This document shows, in pieces, positions 1-10,300 of a stretch of DNA of 41,990 bases. How positions within the stretch are numbered: the stretch's first letter is position 1; each line of letters begins with the position of its first letter. The DNA lies in contig CANBTI010000016.1 in assembly GCA_947372355.1 (NCBI GenBank), forward strand, positions 1-41,990, in the 5' to 3' direction. The position numbers were made by a program, and so were the translations under genes. Under the pieces are notes generated by a model. That model was given only the letters and a program-made list of their open reading frames with translations, searched no databases and had not been told where the DNA came from. Origin of the DNA: Bdellovibrionales bacterium. GTDB taxonomy: Bacteria; Bdellovibrionota; UBA1018; CAIMNF01.

Positions 1-398
1 AAAAAGCTATTTCAGAATCAGTATCCTCCACCAGTTTTTACAATCAACTTCAAAACTCTTGCTGGCAGTATGGAAAATCAATGGCAGAAAAAGACTGGCC
101 AACATCTAATATTGATCATCCTTTTGATGCCTTCATGGCAATTATTTCACTTAAAGTTGGGGTGTTAAAAAACTCAGACTGTTTTTTGCTGGAGAGAAAA
201 ACAAAAAATGCATGTACATTTTACTGGCTCAGTTCACCGAATGAATCTCCTGAGCTTTGTATGCTTTATCATGAGCTATTTAGAGGATACTTTTATCATC
301 TCTCTAAAAAATTACGCATAGAAATTCACTCTAGTATTTTGCCAAGTTCGAATGAAAAATTGAAGGCTTGGAAATTCATTCTTCTTTGGATCGATTAA
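1..398 (+). CDS. 3' end of an unrecognised protein gene, 5' part outside the window
   Basis: The reading frame is open from the window edge (first full codon at 3) to the TAA at 396-398, about 131 codons. The internal ATG at 81 is therefore probably not the start. The visible part is a soluble, mixed-composition C-terminal domain with a Cys/Tyr/Phe-rich middle (residues around CTFYWLSS and ELFRGYFYHL) and no membrane segment. I do not recognise the family. The alternating hydrophobic pattern near the end loosely recalls V4R/HNOB-type ligand-binding folds, but that is only an impression. The gene converges with the response regulator on the other strand, and the two coding ends overlap by 23 bp. 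Confidence 0.6.
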   Translation, partial: KAISESVSSTSFYNQLQNSCWQYGKSMAEKDWPTSNIDHPFDAFMAIISLKVGVLKNSDCFLLERKTKNACTFYWLSSPNESPELCMLYHELFRGYFYHLSKKLRIEIHSSILPSSNEKLKAWKFILLWID

Positions 399-1722
399 TT
401 CGGCGGTAAATTGTTCTTTCGTTTACACCTAAAAGTTTTGCAGCCTGGGCACGATCACCTTTGGTAAGATTCAGCGTTTTTTGAATTAAAATATCTTCAA
501 TTTCTTTTAAGCTAGTTCCAAGAGGAATGGTGATTTTTGAATCAGTTGTATCATTTAATGCTGGATTATCGCTCCTTGATACCAAGTGAAATGGTAAATC
601 AATCGCTTGAATATATTTGCTTGAGTTAAGAACAACTGCTCGTTCTAATACATTTGATAATTCTCTTACATTGCCTGGCCATGAATGATTCATCAGAATC
701 GCTTGAGCTTCTGAATCAATACCTTGAATGATCTTTTGATGTTCCAGTGAATACTTATTTAAAAAAAACTGAGTTAGTTCTGGAATATCTTCAATATGAT
801 CTCGCAGCGCTGGAACTGTCAGTGGCATCACCTCTAAACGATAATATAAATCCTGTCGAAACAAACCCTGCTTTACCTTTTCTAATAAATTTTGATGGGT
901 GGCTGCAATGATTCTTACATTGAGGCTTTTTTCTTGAGTAGAACCTAAACGCCGAAGGGTTTGTGTTTCTAACACTCTCAGTAATTTTGGCTGTAATGAA
1001 AGTGGCATATCACCTATTTCATCCAGCATTAAAGTTCCGCCATTTGCAGCCTCTATTAACCCCATGCGAGCCTGAGTTGCACCAGAAAATGCACCACGCT
1101 CGTAACCAAATAATTCACTTTCAATTAAATTCTCTGGAATTGCTGCACAATTAAGAGCAACAAATGGCTGTTTTGCTCTAGAACTTTGCTCATGAATTAG
1201 TTTTGAAACTTGTTCTTTACCTGAACCACTTTCGCCTAAAACCAAAACAGAAGCATCAGTTGCAGCAACTTGAGAAATTAATACTTTTAATTTTTGTAAA
1301 GTTTTCGAAGAACCGATTAACGAAATACCACTCTGGATTTGATTCAAACTTTGATTTGGTTTTGTAGTACGAATGATCACTTGGTCTACAGCACTACAGA
1401 GATCCTGTTTTTTAAATGGCTTAAGTAAGAAATCTACTGCTCCCATTTTCATTGCCCAAACGGCATCTTGAACTTCACCAAATGCTGTCATGACAATAAA
1501 AGGTATGGAAATTCCTTTTTTTTGATAAGAATCTACAAATTGCATTCCACTCATACCGGGCATTCTCACATCGGTAATGATCAAATCTGGCTTAAACTCT
1601 ACTAAACACTCAAGAGCACTGGCCCCAGAAGAAACACTCTTTACTTCATGCTTTGCATGCTCCAAAATTCGACTAGTGGATGAAAGAGACTGTGGATCAT
1701 CATCCACGATAAGAATCTTCAT
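376..1722 (-). CDS. NtrC-family sigma-54-dependent response regulator
   Basis: This 448-residue activator should switch on sigma-54 promoters when phosphorylated by the kinase encoded just upstream. A receiver domain occupies residues 1-115, with acidic pocket D7-D9, phosphoacceptor D51, T79 and K101. The AAA+ domain follows (about 133-370) with Walker A GESGSGKE at 163-170 and Walker B DE at 234-235. The sigma-54 contact loop reads GAFSGA (210-215) instead of GAFTGA. A Fis-type helix-turn-helix closes the protein (about 400-445). The start codon overlaps the kinase stop by 4 bp, so translation is probably coupled. The target genes cannot be read from the sequence. The 3' end overlaps the converging gene at 1-398 by 23 bp. 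Confidence 0.95.
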   Translation of the reverse strand: MKILIVDDDPQSLSSTSRILEHAKHEVKSVSSGASALECLVEFKPDLIITDVRMPGMSGMQFVDSYQKKGISIPFIVMTAFGEVQDAVWAMKMGAVDFLLKPFKKQDLCSAVDQVIIRTTKPNQSLNQIQSGISLIGSSKTLQKLKVLISQVAATDASVLVLGESGSGKEQVSKLIHEQSSRAKQPFVALNCAAIPENLIESELFGYERGAFSGATQARMGLIEAANGGTLMLDEIGDMPLSLQPKLLRVLETQTLRRLGSTQEKSLNVRIIAATHQNLLEKVKQGLFRQDLYYRLEVMPLTVPALRDHIEDIPELTQFFLNKYSLEHQKIIQGIDSEAQAILMNHSWPGNVRELSNVLERAVVLNSSKYIQAIDLPFHLVSRSDNPALNDTTDSKITIPLGTSLKEIEDILIQKTLNLTKGDRAQAAKLLGVNERTIYRRINRSKEE

Positions 1723-3362
1723 ACTAAAGCCTCTCTTGCTGTTTCTTTAAATCTATTTTTCATTGGCAGCAATCCCTCAAAGAGAGTTCCTTCAGAATTT
1801 GAATCACGAAGACAAAATACACCCCCATGATCCGTAAAAACTTTTTTAACAAAAGAAAGTCCAAGCCCAGTACCATCAGCTTTTGTTGTAAAAAATGGCT
1901 TAAAAATATTCGATTTAGCTGCTTCGGAAACTCCAGATCCATTATCAAAAAACTGAATCATTACCTGACCATCTAAAGTAAGAGAAAACTGAATTTCAAT
2001 TCTTTTCTCTTTATTAATATTGTATTCCATTGCTTGCAAAGAATTACGGATCAAATTACCAAATGCTTGTTCAAGTAAACTAGCATCACCATGTATCATT
2101 AACTTATCGTCGTTTTTAAAACTCTCAGGATAATTCCATTGAACTCTAGCTCCAGCCTGTTGAATAGAGTTTGCATAGGTAGCAAGAGTGTTTTCTATAA
2201 TTTCTGAAAGATTTACAGATATAACTTTTGAATCTCCCTTTGAAAGCCGAAGATAATTTTGAGTTATTTTTTTCAAACGTTCTACACTTGCTAAAATTGA
2301 CTGAATTGACTGGCGCAAGTGAATCGCATGAGAGGAACTCTGTTCTTGATTGTTAATCTCCTGAAGTAAATCAATCGCTAGTTCTGCCTCTAACCCAATA
2401 GAATGTAGAGGATTGCCAACTTCATGTGCTACTTGAGCGGATAAACGACCAATACCTGCTAAATGTTCAGATTCTTGTAATCTTTTTTGAAGCTCACTCA
2501 TTTGTAAAAGCATTTTATTTTGCTCTTCCAAGCGATCCTTTTGTGACTCAATCATCTTTTCACGTTCAATCAAACTTGTAGCCATGAGATGAAACTCTCT
2601 AGCTAATTCACTCACTTCATCTTTATTAAAAATGGAAACCTTTGGCAAATCTGCTCGTTCTTCTGAAGTAAGAGCTCCACGTTCGGTAATTTGTTTTACT
2701 GTTTTACGTAAATGCTCAATCGGTCGAAGCGCACGCTCTCCCATCCAAAGCATCATGAGTGCAACACTGATTACCACTAGTAGTAATATTTGCAATGCTA
2801 GCCTTAAGTTTTTCACATCCTCTTGAACACTTTGAAATGACTCTTTTGTCTCTTCTTCAATTTGTCTCTTAGCCCACTCTACTTCTTTTTGAATCATATC
2901 TATTCGATTGATCCACTGAGGGTAAAGCTCAGAAGCCTTGCCAAGATTCTCACCCAATAGCTCTAAATAAATTTGTTCCGCTAGCTGCCCAAGCTCGATA
3001 TTCATTCTACTCATACGAGCATACCAATCGATCCAGGCTTGAGAGTTAAAATTATCTTTTTTGAACCGCTCTAAGGTTGTGCGATGCACCTCTAGAGTCC
3101 ACGTGGGAATTCTTTTTGGCTTCCAAAGTGCGTTGTTCCAATGTGAAAACCCCAAACTTCTTTCCATTTCTCTTTTTAAGAGCTCTGTATCAGAAGAAAG
3201 TTGAATCAAATCTTTTTGCATTGGAAATGAACGGTAATTAATTTCAGAGATTTTTGAATTTACTTTTTGAGTAATTAAAAAGCTAATGCCCACCCCAACC
3301 AGGCTGACCACCATTAAAAAAGAAAGAAAAGCAAATACTCTGGAACGAAGCGTTTTCCACAT
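1719..3362 (-). CDS. Membrane sensor histidine kinase with HAMP domain
   Basis: This is the partner kinase of the NtrC-type regulator that follows it. The 547 residues begin with a transmembrane helix (about 9-31), then a predicted periplasmic helical sensor region (32-187), a second helix (188-207) and a HAMP linker (208-265). A coiled coil (266-300) leads into the HisKA domain, with phosphoacceptor H313 in the AHEVGNPL motif. The HATPase domain shows the N-box (NLIRNSLQAM), the DNGSGV loop and the GTGLGLSFVKK lid. The architecture resembles NtrB/ZraS-type kinases. The helical periplasmic domain suggests a small-ligand or stress signal, but the ligand is unknown. It lies 59 bp after the nuclease gene, so nuclease, kinase and regulator may form one transcription unit. 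No strong Shine-Dalgarno sequence precedes its ATG. Confidence 0.94.
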   Translation of the reverse strand: MWKTLRSRVFAFLSFLMVVSLVGVGISFLITQKVNSKISEINYRSFPMQKDLIQLSSDTELLKREMERSLGFSHWNNALWKPKRIPTWTLEVHRTTLERFKKDNFNSQAWIDWYARMSRMNIELGQLAEQIYLELLGENLGKASELYPQWINRIDMIQKEVEWAKRQIEEETKESFQSVQEDVKNLRLALQILLLVVISVALMMLWMGERALRPIEHLRKTVKQITERGALTSEERADLPKVSIFNKDEVSELAREFHLMATSLIEREKMIESQKDRLEEQNKMLLQMSELQKRLQESEHLAGIGRLSAQVAHEVGNPLHSIGLEAELAIDLLQEINNQEQSSSHAIHLRQSIQSILASVERLKKITQNYLRLSKGDSKVISVNLSEIIENTLATYANSIQQAGARVQWNYPESFKNDDKLMIHGDASLLEQAFGNLIRNSLQAMEYNINKEKRIEIQFSLTLDGQVMIQFFDNGSGVSEAAKSNIFKPFFTTKADGTGLGLSFVKKVFTDHGGVFCLRDSNSEGTLFEGLLPMKNRFKETAREALV

Positions 3363-3421
3363 GTTCTATTTCAAGTCTAGCACTGAAAAAGCCAGACTTC
3401 CCATCGATTTTTACATTGATT

Positions 3422-6025
3422 TTATCTGCGATTTTCACCACAAACGCCTTGGAATCGACAATGCGCACAATCCAAAGGATCAGTAGGGCTGGCTGGGAAT
3501 TTACCAGCCAAAATTGAGGCTGCGATTGAATCCACCTTTAATCTCAATTCAGACCAAATTTGGGGTGGCTCTTCCAAAAAAAGTGAGTTGCTATTACTAC
3601 GAGCAGTAGAAACAGCCCTTTCCACTTCATCAGATTTTTTGCCCTTATTCCATGAGCTAAAGAGAAATCCAGAATTTCGATTGATCTTATTTGAATCAAG
3701 ATGAATGTATTGAGCAGTGATCACTTCTTTTTGAAAAATCTCTCTGGCTGCCAATGCATAAAGTCCAAGCTGTAAATCTTTTCCAGTTTCCAAGCTCTTA
3801 TGTCCACCACTATGACTGCTGCCAGTTTTGTAATCAACCACCACCAAACCATCCTCATGGTCATCTACTCGATCAATTCGACCACGAAGCGAAAGACCAG
3901 AAAATGTAATTTCCACTTCTTTTTCTGAATAAAGTAGATCAACTTGTGACCTGGCCTGATAAACAGCCTCATCGGCAATAAAACAATTTAAAATCTCTAA
4001 AACGTGGGTACGAGTTGCCTGAAACCAACGTTCATTTTTTTCCCAGGCGATTGCTGGAGTTTTTTTCCAAGCAATTTCAAAAGCATTTTCAATATCACTT
4101 GGATTTTTCAACACTTCTTCGAGTGCTACATGCAGAAGTGTGCCAAATCGATCTGCCGCTAACTCTACTTCAACATCACGCTCATCTTGTAACTTTAAAA
4201 GATGTTGTGAATAAGCAACAAAAGGACAGTTTCCGTATGCATTGACAAAAGAAAATGGCCAAGCTTGATTTTCGGTAGAATTTTTTACTGGAAGTTTTAA
4301 TTCTTCCACGAATGGCGATACTGACGTAACGCCTTTCCAAGAAGCGAGCAGCCTTGGATGTGCATGCATGATTTGTACTGGAAACTTCTCTGAATCTCCA
4401 AACGTAAAATCAAATCCTTCCGTTTCATTTCCGTTTTCATCATATTCAAATTCCCAAAAAAAAGAACCTGCATTGATATTCCAAAGATCAAATGATTTTC
4501 TATTTTGGGAGCTCTTCTCAAGGGAAGAAATCCATCCATATTCATTTGCTAGAATCTCTTGATCTCGAATGCTAAACCACTCTCCTTGAGAATCCTTAGG
4601 TTCAAAAAAAGAGTTTTCAACACCAAAAAAATGAACAATTGTTTTTTCTGAATCTAGTAATAAACTCGGGCATTGATCAACCCGGTATAGTTTTAATCCG
4701 GATCTATTTTTAGTAGGATCAATCACAGGATTTACTTGTTTTAATTTATCTTTTAACTTTTCAAACCAGTAACGCATTGGTTTTTTTGATTGATGGAGAT
4801 TAATTTGCTTAAGAGAGGCTTCCCACTCTTCAAAAAGCCTTTCCATGACTTGTTTTGTCCACAAAGGGAGGGCGTGCGATTGAATGGATTCTGTGATGAT
4901 TTTTTTCAATTGTTCCAAAGTCATTCGAGAAGGATAGCGTTTCAGCAACCTTTGAAAATCAAAATGAAGCTCAGGAATTCGTTCATAAGAGCCAATTCCC
5001 TGTACAATTGCATAATCGATAATTTTTTTTCTAAATTCTTTTGCATTCGGATGGAAACACTTCAACCATTCAAGTGCGGTGGCACGAGGAAAACCCTTTG
5101 AGCACAACTCCAAATCAAGCAATGCTTGTTTAATCGCTTCACTTTGATTGACTAGAGTGGGATCTCTAGAATCTAAAAGCTTTACCCCCCTTTGTTCTGC
5201 TACTCGTTTTAACGTTCTTCTGGATACTGGAGAATCCTGAATCACCACGATCTGATGTTCTATATCTAGTATCAACTCATCCATTAAAAAATTAGCCGCA
5301 TCCTCTAAAGAATGGGATCGCTTTCTTAATAAATACCTTCCATCATTAATTTTCGATTGAGGATGAAGTGAATTTAAAATTTGTTCTGAAGAAATTAATT
5401 TAACTTCTGATTTTTTTGAAAGTTCACTCCAAAACCACTCTACTCTTGGTTTTTCACGCGAATGCTCCACACGATAATAAATGGATGGATGAGGATATTC
5501 TGCAGTACTCATATTATGAACGGCGTCCTCATAGAGACGAGCCTCATCCCAAAGATTTCTTAACTCAAGTAATCTTTGCCAATAGCGATTGAGTAAAAAA
5601 AACTCTTCTCGTTTTTGTAAATTCCCGGTTTTATCAATAAGCTGGCCGGAAATCACTTCAGCCTCTTCAAAGTGAGCAAAATTCATTCGCCCCTGTTGGA
5701 GAGTTTGATCCAATTTTTCAAAGTAAGAAGGACGAGAGCGGTGACCACTCAAAAGCGGCAAAGCCGTTCGTAGTTCATCTTTTTGGAACTCCTGACGAAG
5801 TAGTTCAACACGAGCTTGAACCTCCAAAATAAAACCCTTTGACTCAGGTACTAAGGTGGTAGCAATTTGAAGAGTGCTTTGAATTGAAGACCCAGTTAAA
5901 GAATAACCCCTTTTAAAACATAAGGTTTTCCATTCTTCACGAACAAAGCCTGAGCCTAAGACTAAAGAGGCCTTTGGCTCTAGTCCCTTAATATCATTTA
6001 ACATTTCATCCATAAAACGAGCCAT
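3422..6025 (-). CDS. AddB/RecB-like PD-(D/E)XK exonuclease with 4Fe-4S signature
   Basis: The 867-residue protein has a long N-terminal part (1-590) that looks like the degenerate helicase region of AddB; I see no Walker A motif. A C-terminal RecB-type nuclease domain follows. Visible active-site residues are D718, D731-Y-K733 and the Q752-x3-Y756 motif, with a preceding H in the GTLLH segment. C600 together with C853, C856 and C862 matches the split iron-sulfur cluster arrangement of AddB nucleases. The likely role is processing of DNA ends in recombinational repair. AddB normally works with an AddA (UvrD-like) helicase, which is not in this window. Starts at codons 1, 5 or 8 are all possible; a weak AGG lies just before the first. 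Only about 60 bp separates it from the divergent barrel gene. Confidence 0.85.
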   Translation of the reverse strand: MARFMDEMLNDIKGLEPKASLVLGSGFVREEWKTLCFKRGYSLTGSSIQSTLQIATTLVPESKGFILEVQARVELLRQEFQKDELRTALPLLSGHRSRPSYFEKLDQTLQQGRMNFAHFEEAEVISGQLIDKTGNLQKREEFFLLNRYWQRLLELRNLWDEARLYEDAVHNMSTAEYPHPSIYYRVEHSREKPRVEWFWSELSKKSEVKLISSEQILNSLHPQSKINDGRYLLRKRSHSLEDAANFLMDELILDIEHQIVVIQDSPVSRRTLKRVAEQRGVKLLDSRDPTLVNQSEAIKQALLDLELCSKGFPRATALEWLKCFHPNAKEFRKKIIDYAIVQGIGSYERIPELHFDFQRLLKRYPSRMTLEQLKKIITESIQSHALPLWTKQVMERLFEEWEASLKQINLHQSKKPMRYWFEKLKDKLKQVNPVIDPTKNRSGLKLYRVDQCPSLLLDSEKTIVHFFGVENSFFEPKDSQGEWFSIRDQEILANEYGWISSLEKSSQNRKSFDLWNINAGSFFWEFEYDENGNETEGFDFTFGDSEKFPVQIMHAHPRLLASWKGVTSVSPFVEELKLPVKNSTENQAWPFSFVNAYGNCPFVAYSQHLLKLQDERDVEVELAADRFGTLLHVALEEVLKNPSDIENAFEIAWKKTPAIAWEKNERWFQATRTHVLEILNCFIADEAVYQARSQVDLLYSEKEVEITFSGLSLRGRIDRVDDHEDGLVVVDYKTGSSHSGGHKSLETGKDLQLGLYALAAREIFQKEVITAQYIHLDSNKINRNSGFLFSSWNKGKKSDEVERAVSTARSNSNSLFLEEPPQIWSELRLKVDSIAASILAGKFPASPTDPLDCAHCRFQGVCGENRR

Positions 6026-6050
6026 TACCTATCTTTTATCACAACTAGCT

Positions 6051-6090
6051 TTGACTCAAGCAAGAAACTGTGGTTAGATGCGCCGCGTTA
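6051..6090 (+). promoter_or_regulatory. Predicted sigma-70 promoter with GC-rich discriminator
   Basis: A TTGACT -35 (6051-6056) is followed after 17 bp by TTAGAT (6074-6079), preceded by an extended -10 TG dinucleotide (6071-6072). Directly after it comes the GC-rich tract GCGCCGCG, which stands out in this AT-rich sequence and resembles discriminators of stringently controlled promoters. The predicted transcription start (about 6086) is only about 4 nt before the ATG at 6090. The same 12 bases recur at 24529-24540. Confidence 0.5.
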
Positions 6091-7382
6091 TGGAAATGTT
6101 TTTGTCTATCCTCATATTGAGCGTCGGACTATGCGGCAATGCTTTTGCATTCTCGCCAGATTTCCATTTGGGTTTTGAATCCCAAATTTCTAGAGACGTG
6201 GTCACTCCCTCTTTCTTCCCCATTCTTAAAACAGGCTTCGACGCTAAATCTGAAAACTATGACCTAGACCTCGAACTTAAGATGAGTTTGAATCATGCAA
6301 AAGTTAATGCTGTAAGTGCAAAAAATATCTATTATGAAGTGAATGGAAAAGATTCTCCCATCATTTCCTTTGGAAGAAAATGGATGGAATGGAGTCAACT
6401 GGATGAAAACTGGGGACTCGGAGTTTCCAACCCTCTAGATTCATGGGATCGATTGCGTTCAACCTCACAAGGCTTAACTGGAATTTTTTTAAGTCAAGAT
6501 ATCGAAAACTTGCGTTTAAATCTTTTTGTATCTTATTTAAGTATCCCCGAAATATCTCCAAATGTGGTGATCGAGAATCATCGATTTGAATTTTATCACC
6601 CACAATCAGTCAGCGCTGGCCCACAAACTTTTGATTTACTGAATCGATCAACGCCCTTGGGTTACAATCTTTTAATTCCCAACTTGAGCTCAATCATCTT
6701 TAGACCAAGTGTGATTTTTTCAATTGAACCCGTGAAGAAAAATAATCCATTTTCTGGTAAAGCAACTTTTGGATATTTACCTTTAAACTATTTTCCAATC
6801 GCACTTCAGGCATCTTTAGCAATTCCTTTGGATCAAATCGTTGTAGATTTAAGACCTAGAGTTCTTTCTCATAATATATACAATGCCGAAATATCATATC
6901 AATTTAACAAAGAAACCATTTTTGGAATTTCAGAATTAGTGGATCAAATTTTTACTGAAAGTTATATTCCATCTGACTACACAACCGCCGCTTTAGGACT
7001 GACTAGTTATTTTAGCCCTTGGATTAAATTGGGCAATTTTAAACTCTCACACCTTTACGCACTAGGTGGAATCGGCAACGATACAGGGCCATATGCAAAC
7101 CCAATTCATAATTTATTTAGTTCAAGAATATTATATAAAAACGCTACACAACTTCAATTGAACATCGATGAAATTTCTGCAAAATTTTTGCATGAATTTT
7201 CAGTGAATGCAAACTGGGTATCCATTGATTGGAAACATCAATGGGAAAAAAACTTCAGTAGCGTAATTGGCGGAGACTTAATTTCCGCAGAAAAAGATGC
7301 CGCAAATAATGGCGGTGCAGAATTTTTATCAGATCTTCGCGCATTAGACCGAATCAGAGTGGGAGTAAGTTATGCATTTTAA
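6090..7382 (+). CDS. Predicted outer-membrane beta-barrel protein, unknown function
   Basis: A signal peptide runs from the start to the AFA/FSPDF region, followed by about 400 residues of alternating hydrophobic/polar strands with many aromatic residues. The chain ends in the aromatic residue of VGVSYAF, a classic C-terminal beta-signal for BAM-dependent insertion. I recognise no porin or transporter family. An ATG at 6078 would extend the protein by four codons, but it lies inside the predicted -10 element, so 6090 or 6096 is the better start. No Shine-Dalgarno sequence is visible. The stop overlaps the start of the following lipoprotein gene by 11 bp. Translation is thus probably coupled and the two products may act together at the outer membrane. 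Confidence 0.8.
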   Translation: MEMFLSILILSVGLCGNAFAFSPDFHLGFESQISRDVVTPSFFPILKTGFDAKSENYDLDLELKMSLNHAKVNAVSAKNIYYEVNGKDSPIISFGRKWMEWSQLDENWGLGVSNPLDSWDRLRSTSQGLTGIFLSQDIENLRLNLFVSYLSIPEISPNVVIENHRFEFYHPQSVSAGPQTFDLLNRSTPLGYNLLIPNLSSIIFRPSVIFSIEPVKKNNPFSGKATFGYLPLNYFPIALQASLAIPLDQIVVDLRPRVLSHNIYNAEISYQFNKETIFGISELVDQIFTESYIPSDYTTAALGLTSYFSPWIKLGNFKLSHLYALGGIGNDTGPYANPIHNLFSSRILYKNATQLQLNIDEISAKFLHEFSVNANWVSIDWKHQWEKNFSSVIGGDLISAEKDAANNGGAEFLSDLRALDRIRVGVSYAF

Positions 7383-10300
7383 TAAATCATTATCATTAGT
7401 GATCATCGTGAGTCTTCTCACATCCTGCTCTTGGTTAAGAGATAAACCTAAAACACAAAAAAGCTTTGAAACAAGCGAACTTAACTTAACTTGCCTTCAA
7501 GAAATGCCCGTACAATTACAAGAACTTTTTGCAGGACATTACACAGAAAGCGTAAAAGATCAAAATTCAGTAAAATCTATCTGGAGTTGTTTAGACCATT
7601 CATTAAATACATTTTCGAAATACACTCGCGGCTCAAGTGCTGGAAGCTATTCTGATCAAGAATTACTTGATTTCGCAAATCGTTATCTTCCAAACAACAA
7701 TCTCTTCAGCGCAAAATTAGTAAACTCTATATTTAAATTAAAATCATCAATCATCGGCGGGAACGAAAATAGCATTACCCAAAATGAAATTTTAAAATTA
7801 AGAGCAAAATTAAAAAAATTCGGTGAAATCATTCTTCCCCTTTCACCGTATATTTCAACTTTACTTAAACCTTATGAAAACTTTACTGATGACGAGATGA
7901 AAATAGCCGGAGACCGGTTAAACAAGTTTGTTGCAGATTTTGCCTACTTATTAGAAGATTCAGAAAATACAGTAAAATGGGTAGATATTTCATTATTTAT
8001 TGGTGAACTTGAAAAATACCTTAATTCCTCATCTCCTACTTCTTTAACAGTAGTCCGAGAACAAGTTGAAGTATTCAAATATTTAAAAGTACTGGTTGTT
8101 GGTGGTGATGAATTTGGTATTGAAAAAACAAAGTGGCAACCTATCTTTAAAAGCATTTCATCCATATACAATGCCATGTACCTGAATACATCCAGTGCGG
8201 ATATGATGGAACAATTGAGCATTGAAATTCAATCAACAAATGAAGAACAAAAAAATGCAACCCAAAAACTCACTGATACATTAAAAGTTTTAAAGAAAAA
8301 TACAACTCTATATTCTAAAAATACAATTGAACTTCTTTCTGATCGTTGGTCAAAAGCATTAGTACTAAACTCAATGTTATATCCAAATCGATCTAATCAA
8401 TTATGCATAAAAAACTTTCTGGGATCTTCTAAAATAAGAAAATACACAGCCAATTTAATTGATGAATTAAGCCAAGTTAAAGCAGGCGATCAAACCGTAA
8501 GTTTAATAACAAAAATATCTGAAAATCTATCGTTACTAATTCAAGAAGTTGGAATTAATCAAGAGGCAACGCTCAATGCTGATGAATTGAGAGAATTTAA
8601 TTCGAAACTAAAAGGATTATATAAAGATGACAAAGGGTTTCAGATTATTGATTCATCCATTTACCTTCTTGAACAAATCAGTACAATTTTAACTGGAAAA
8701 GATTCAAAAAATCTCACTCCAAGTGATCTTAAAGATCTCATAGAAAAATCAAAGGATCTATATTCAGCCTGGAAAAACGACCAATCAAGTGACTTTAATT
8801 TAGCTTTATCTAACTCACTTAAAATCATCATTAGAAAACCATTTGCAAGCTCAATAAGCATAGATCAAATACAAGAATTGATTCGTACTAGTAAAAATAT
8901 TTTTACAAAAATGGAATTCACTACCACCATTGATTGGGATCATATCAGTGATCTCGCAACTAAAGCTGCGAAATTAAAAGCAGTACTATTTGGAAATACA
9001 GATAAAACAATTAATAATACAGAGTTAACTCAAATCTCTAGCACTTGGGATGCGTTTGGAAGCTACGTAGAAATAGATGATGCACTCGAAAGCTTGAGTA
9101 AATATTTTAAGAAAAACCCATACGCAACAGTTAAAACCAATGATTTATTAAATGCCATTGATGCATTTCTACCTGATGATCAAAAATTATCAAAACTAGG
9201 GATTTCAATTGATCAAGTTGGATATTTAAAAGCATTTTTAGTCGGTGGAGCTCGAAACACTATAGATCGTTCAGAATATACCAAAATTTCACAAGTAGGA
9301 TTTACCATTTATAGAAGTTTAAAACCTGTTCTCAAATCCTTACCCAATGACTTTAAAATAGGATTGAATGCCTCCAGCTTTGCACTTTTTGAGGCAGGGC
9401 TACAGGGACTAATCTCTGGAAAAAACTTTAAGTTTTCAAACAATGCACTGAAACAACTACTACTTTTTGAATTGAATAAGGCTGGCTATAATGTTCATCC
9501 CATTACGATTGATAAACTTTTAATCGGGATAAACCATAGAATTTTTGATCATAACACAGGAAAGAAACCTATCATTTATCCTGATTACTTTGATTCCTCA
9601 AAACTAATCGGAATGAAGGAATTTTTTCAAAAAACGAAACTTGATTATTTAGATTTTGAAAAAGCTTTCAATGGCATCAGCGAAAGTAACTCACTCCCAT
9701 CTAATCAAATCAAAGAAAGATTAAATTCTACTAGCGCAAGAAACATTCTTAGCATTCTACACCCAATCATGAGCGGGCAAACAAATATGCCTTATTTTAC
9801 TGGGAACAATAAACCTCAAATCGATTATTACCAAATTGATTTAAAATATAAATCATTAATTTATAATGTATTAATATGGGTATTCCCTAAATATGAAATA
9901 GAAGAAGATAACTTAAACTTAGATAAGTTACCAAGATTAAGCTTATTAGATCTTACCGATCTATTTGACGATGTGAGCGATACAGTTTATGAACTTGGAC
10001 TATCCTTTTCACCTGATACAGCAATTAAAAGCGCTACTAAGAGAATGCAAAGTATCAATTTATTCACCAGAACAGGAAATGGCGATGAATACATTGATGT
10101 AGTAGAAACTGTTGATTTTTTAACCACCACTTTTGCCGGTAAAAATCTTCTGGATGAAGTCCGTAGAAAATTGGTAAAAAATTGTTATACACAAAATTTA
10201 TCTTATTCTACCCAAACTACTTTTTCATATAGCTGTCTTAAAAATCAATTTTTCGGAATCAATCAATTCAAAGACACCTATTTAAAAGTAATTCCTCAAA

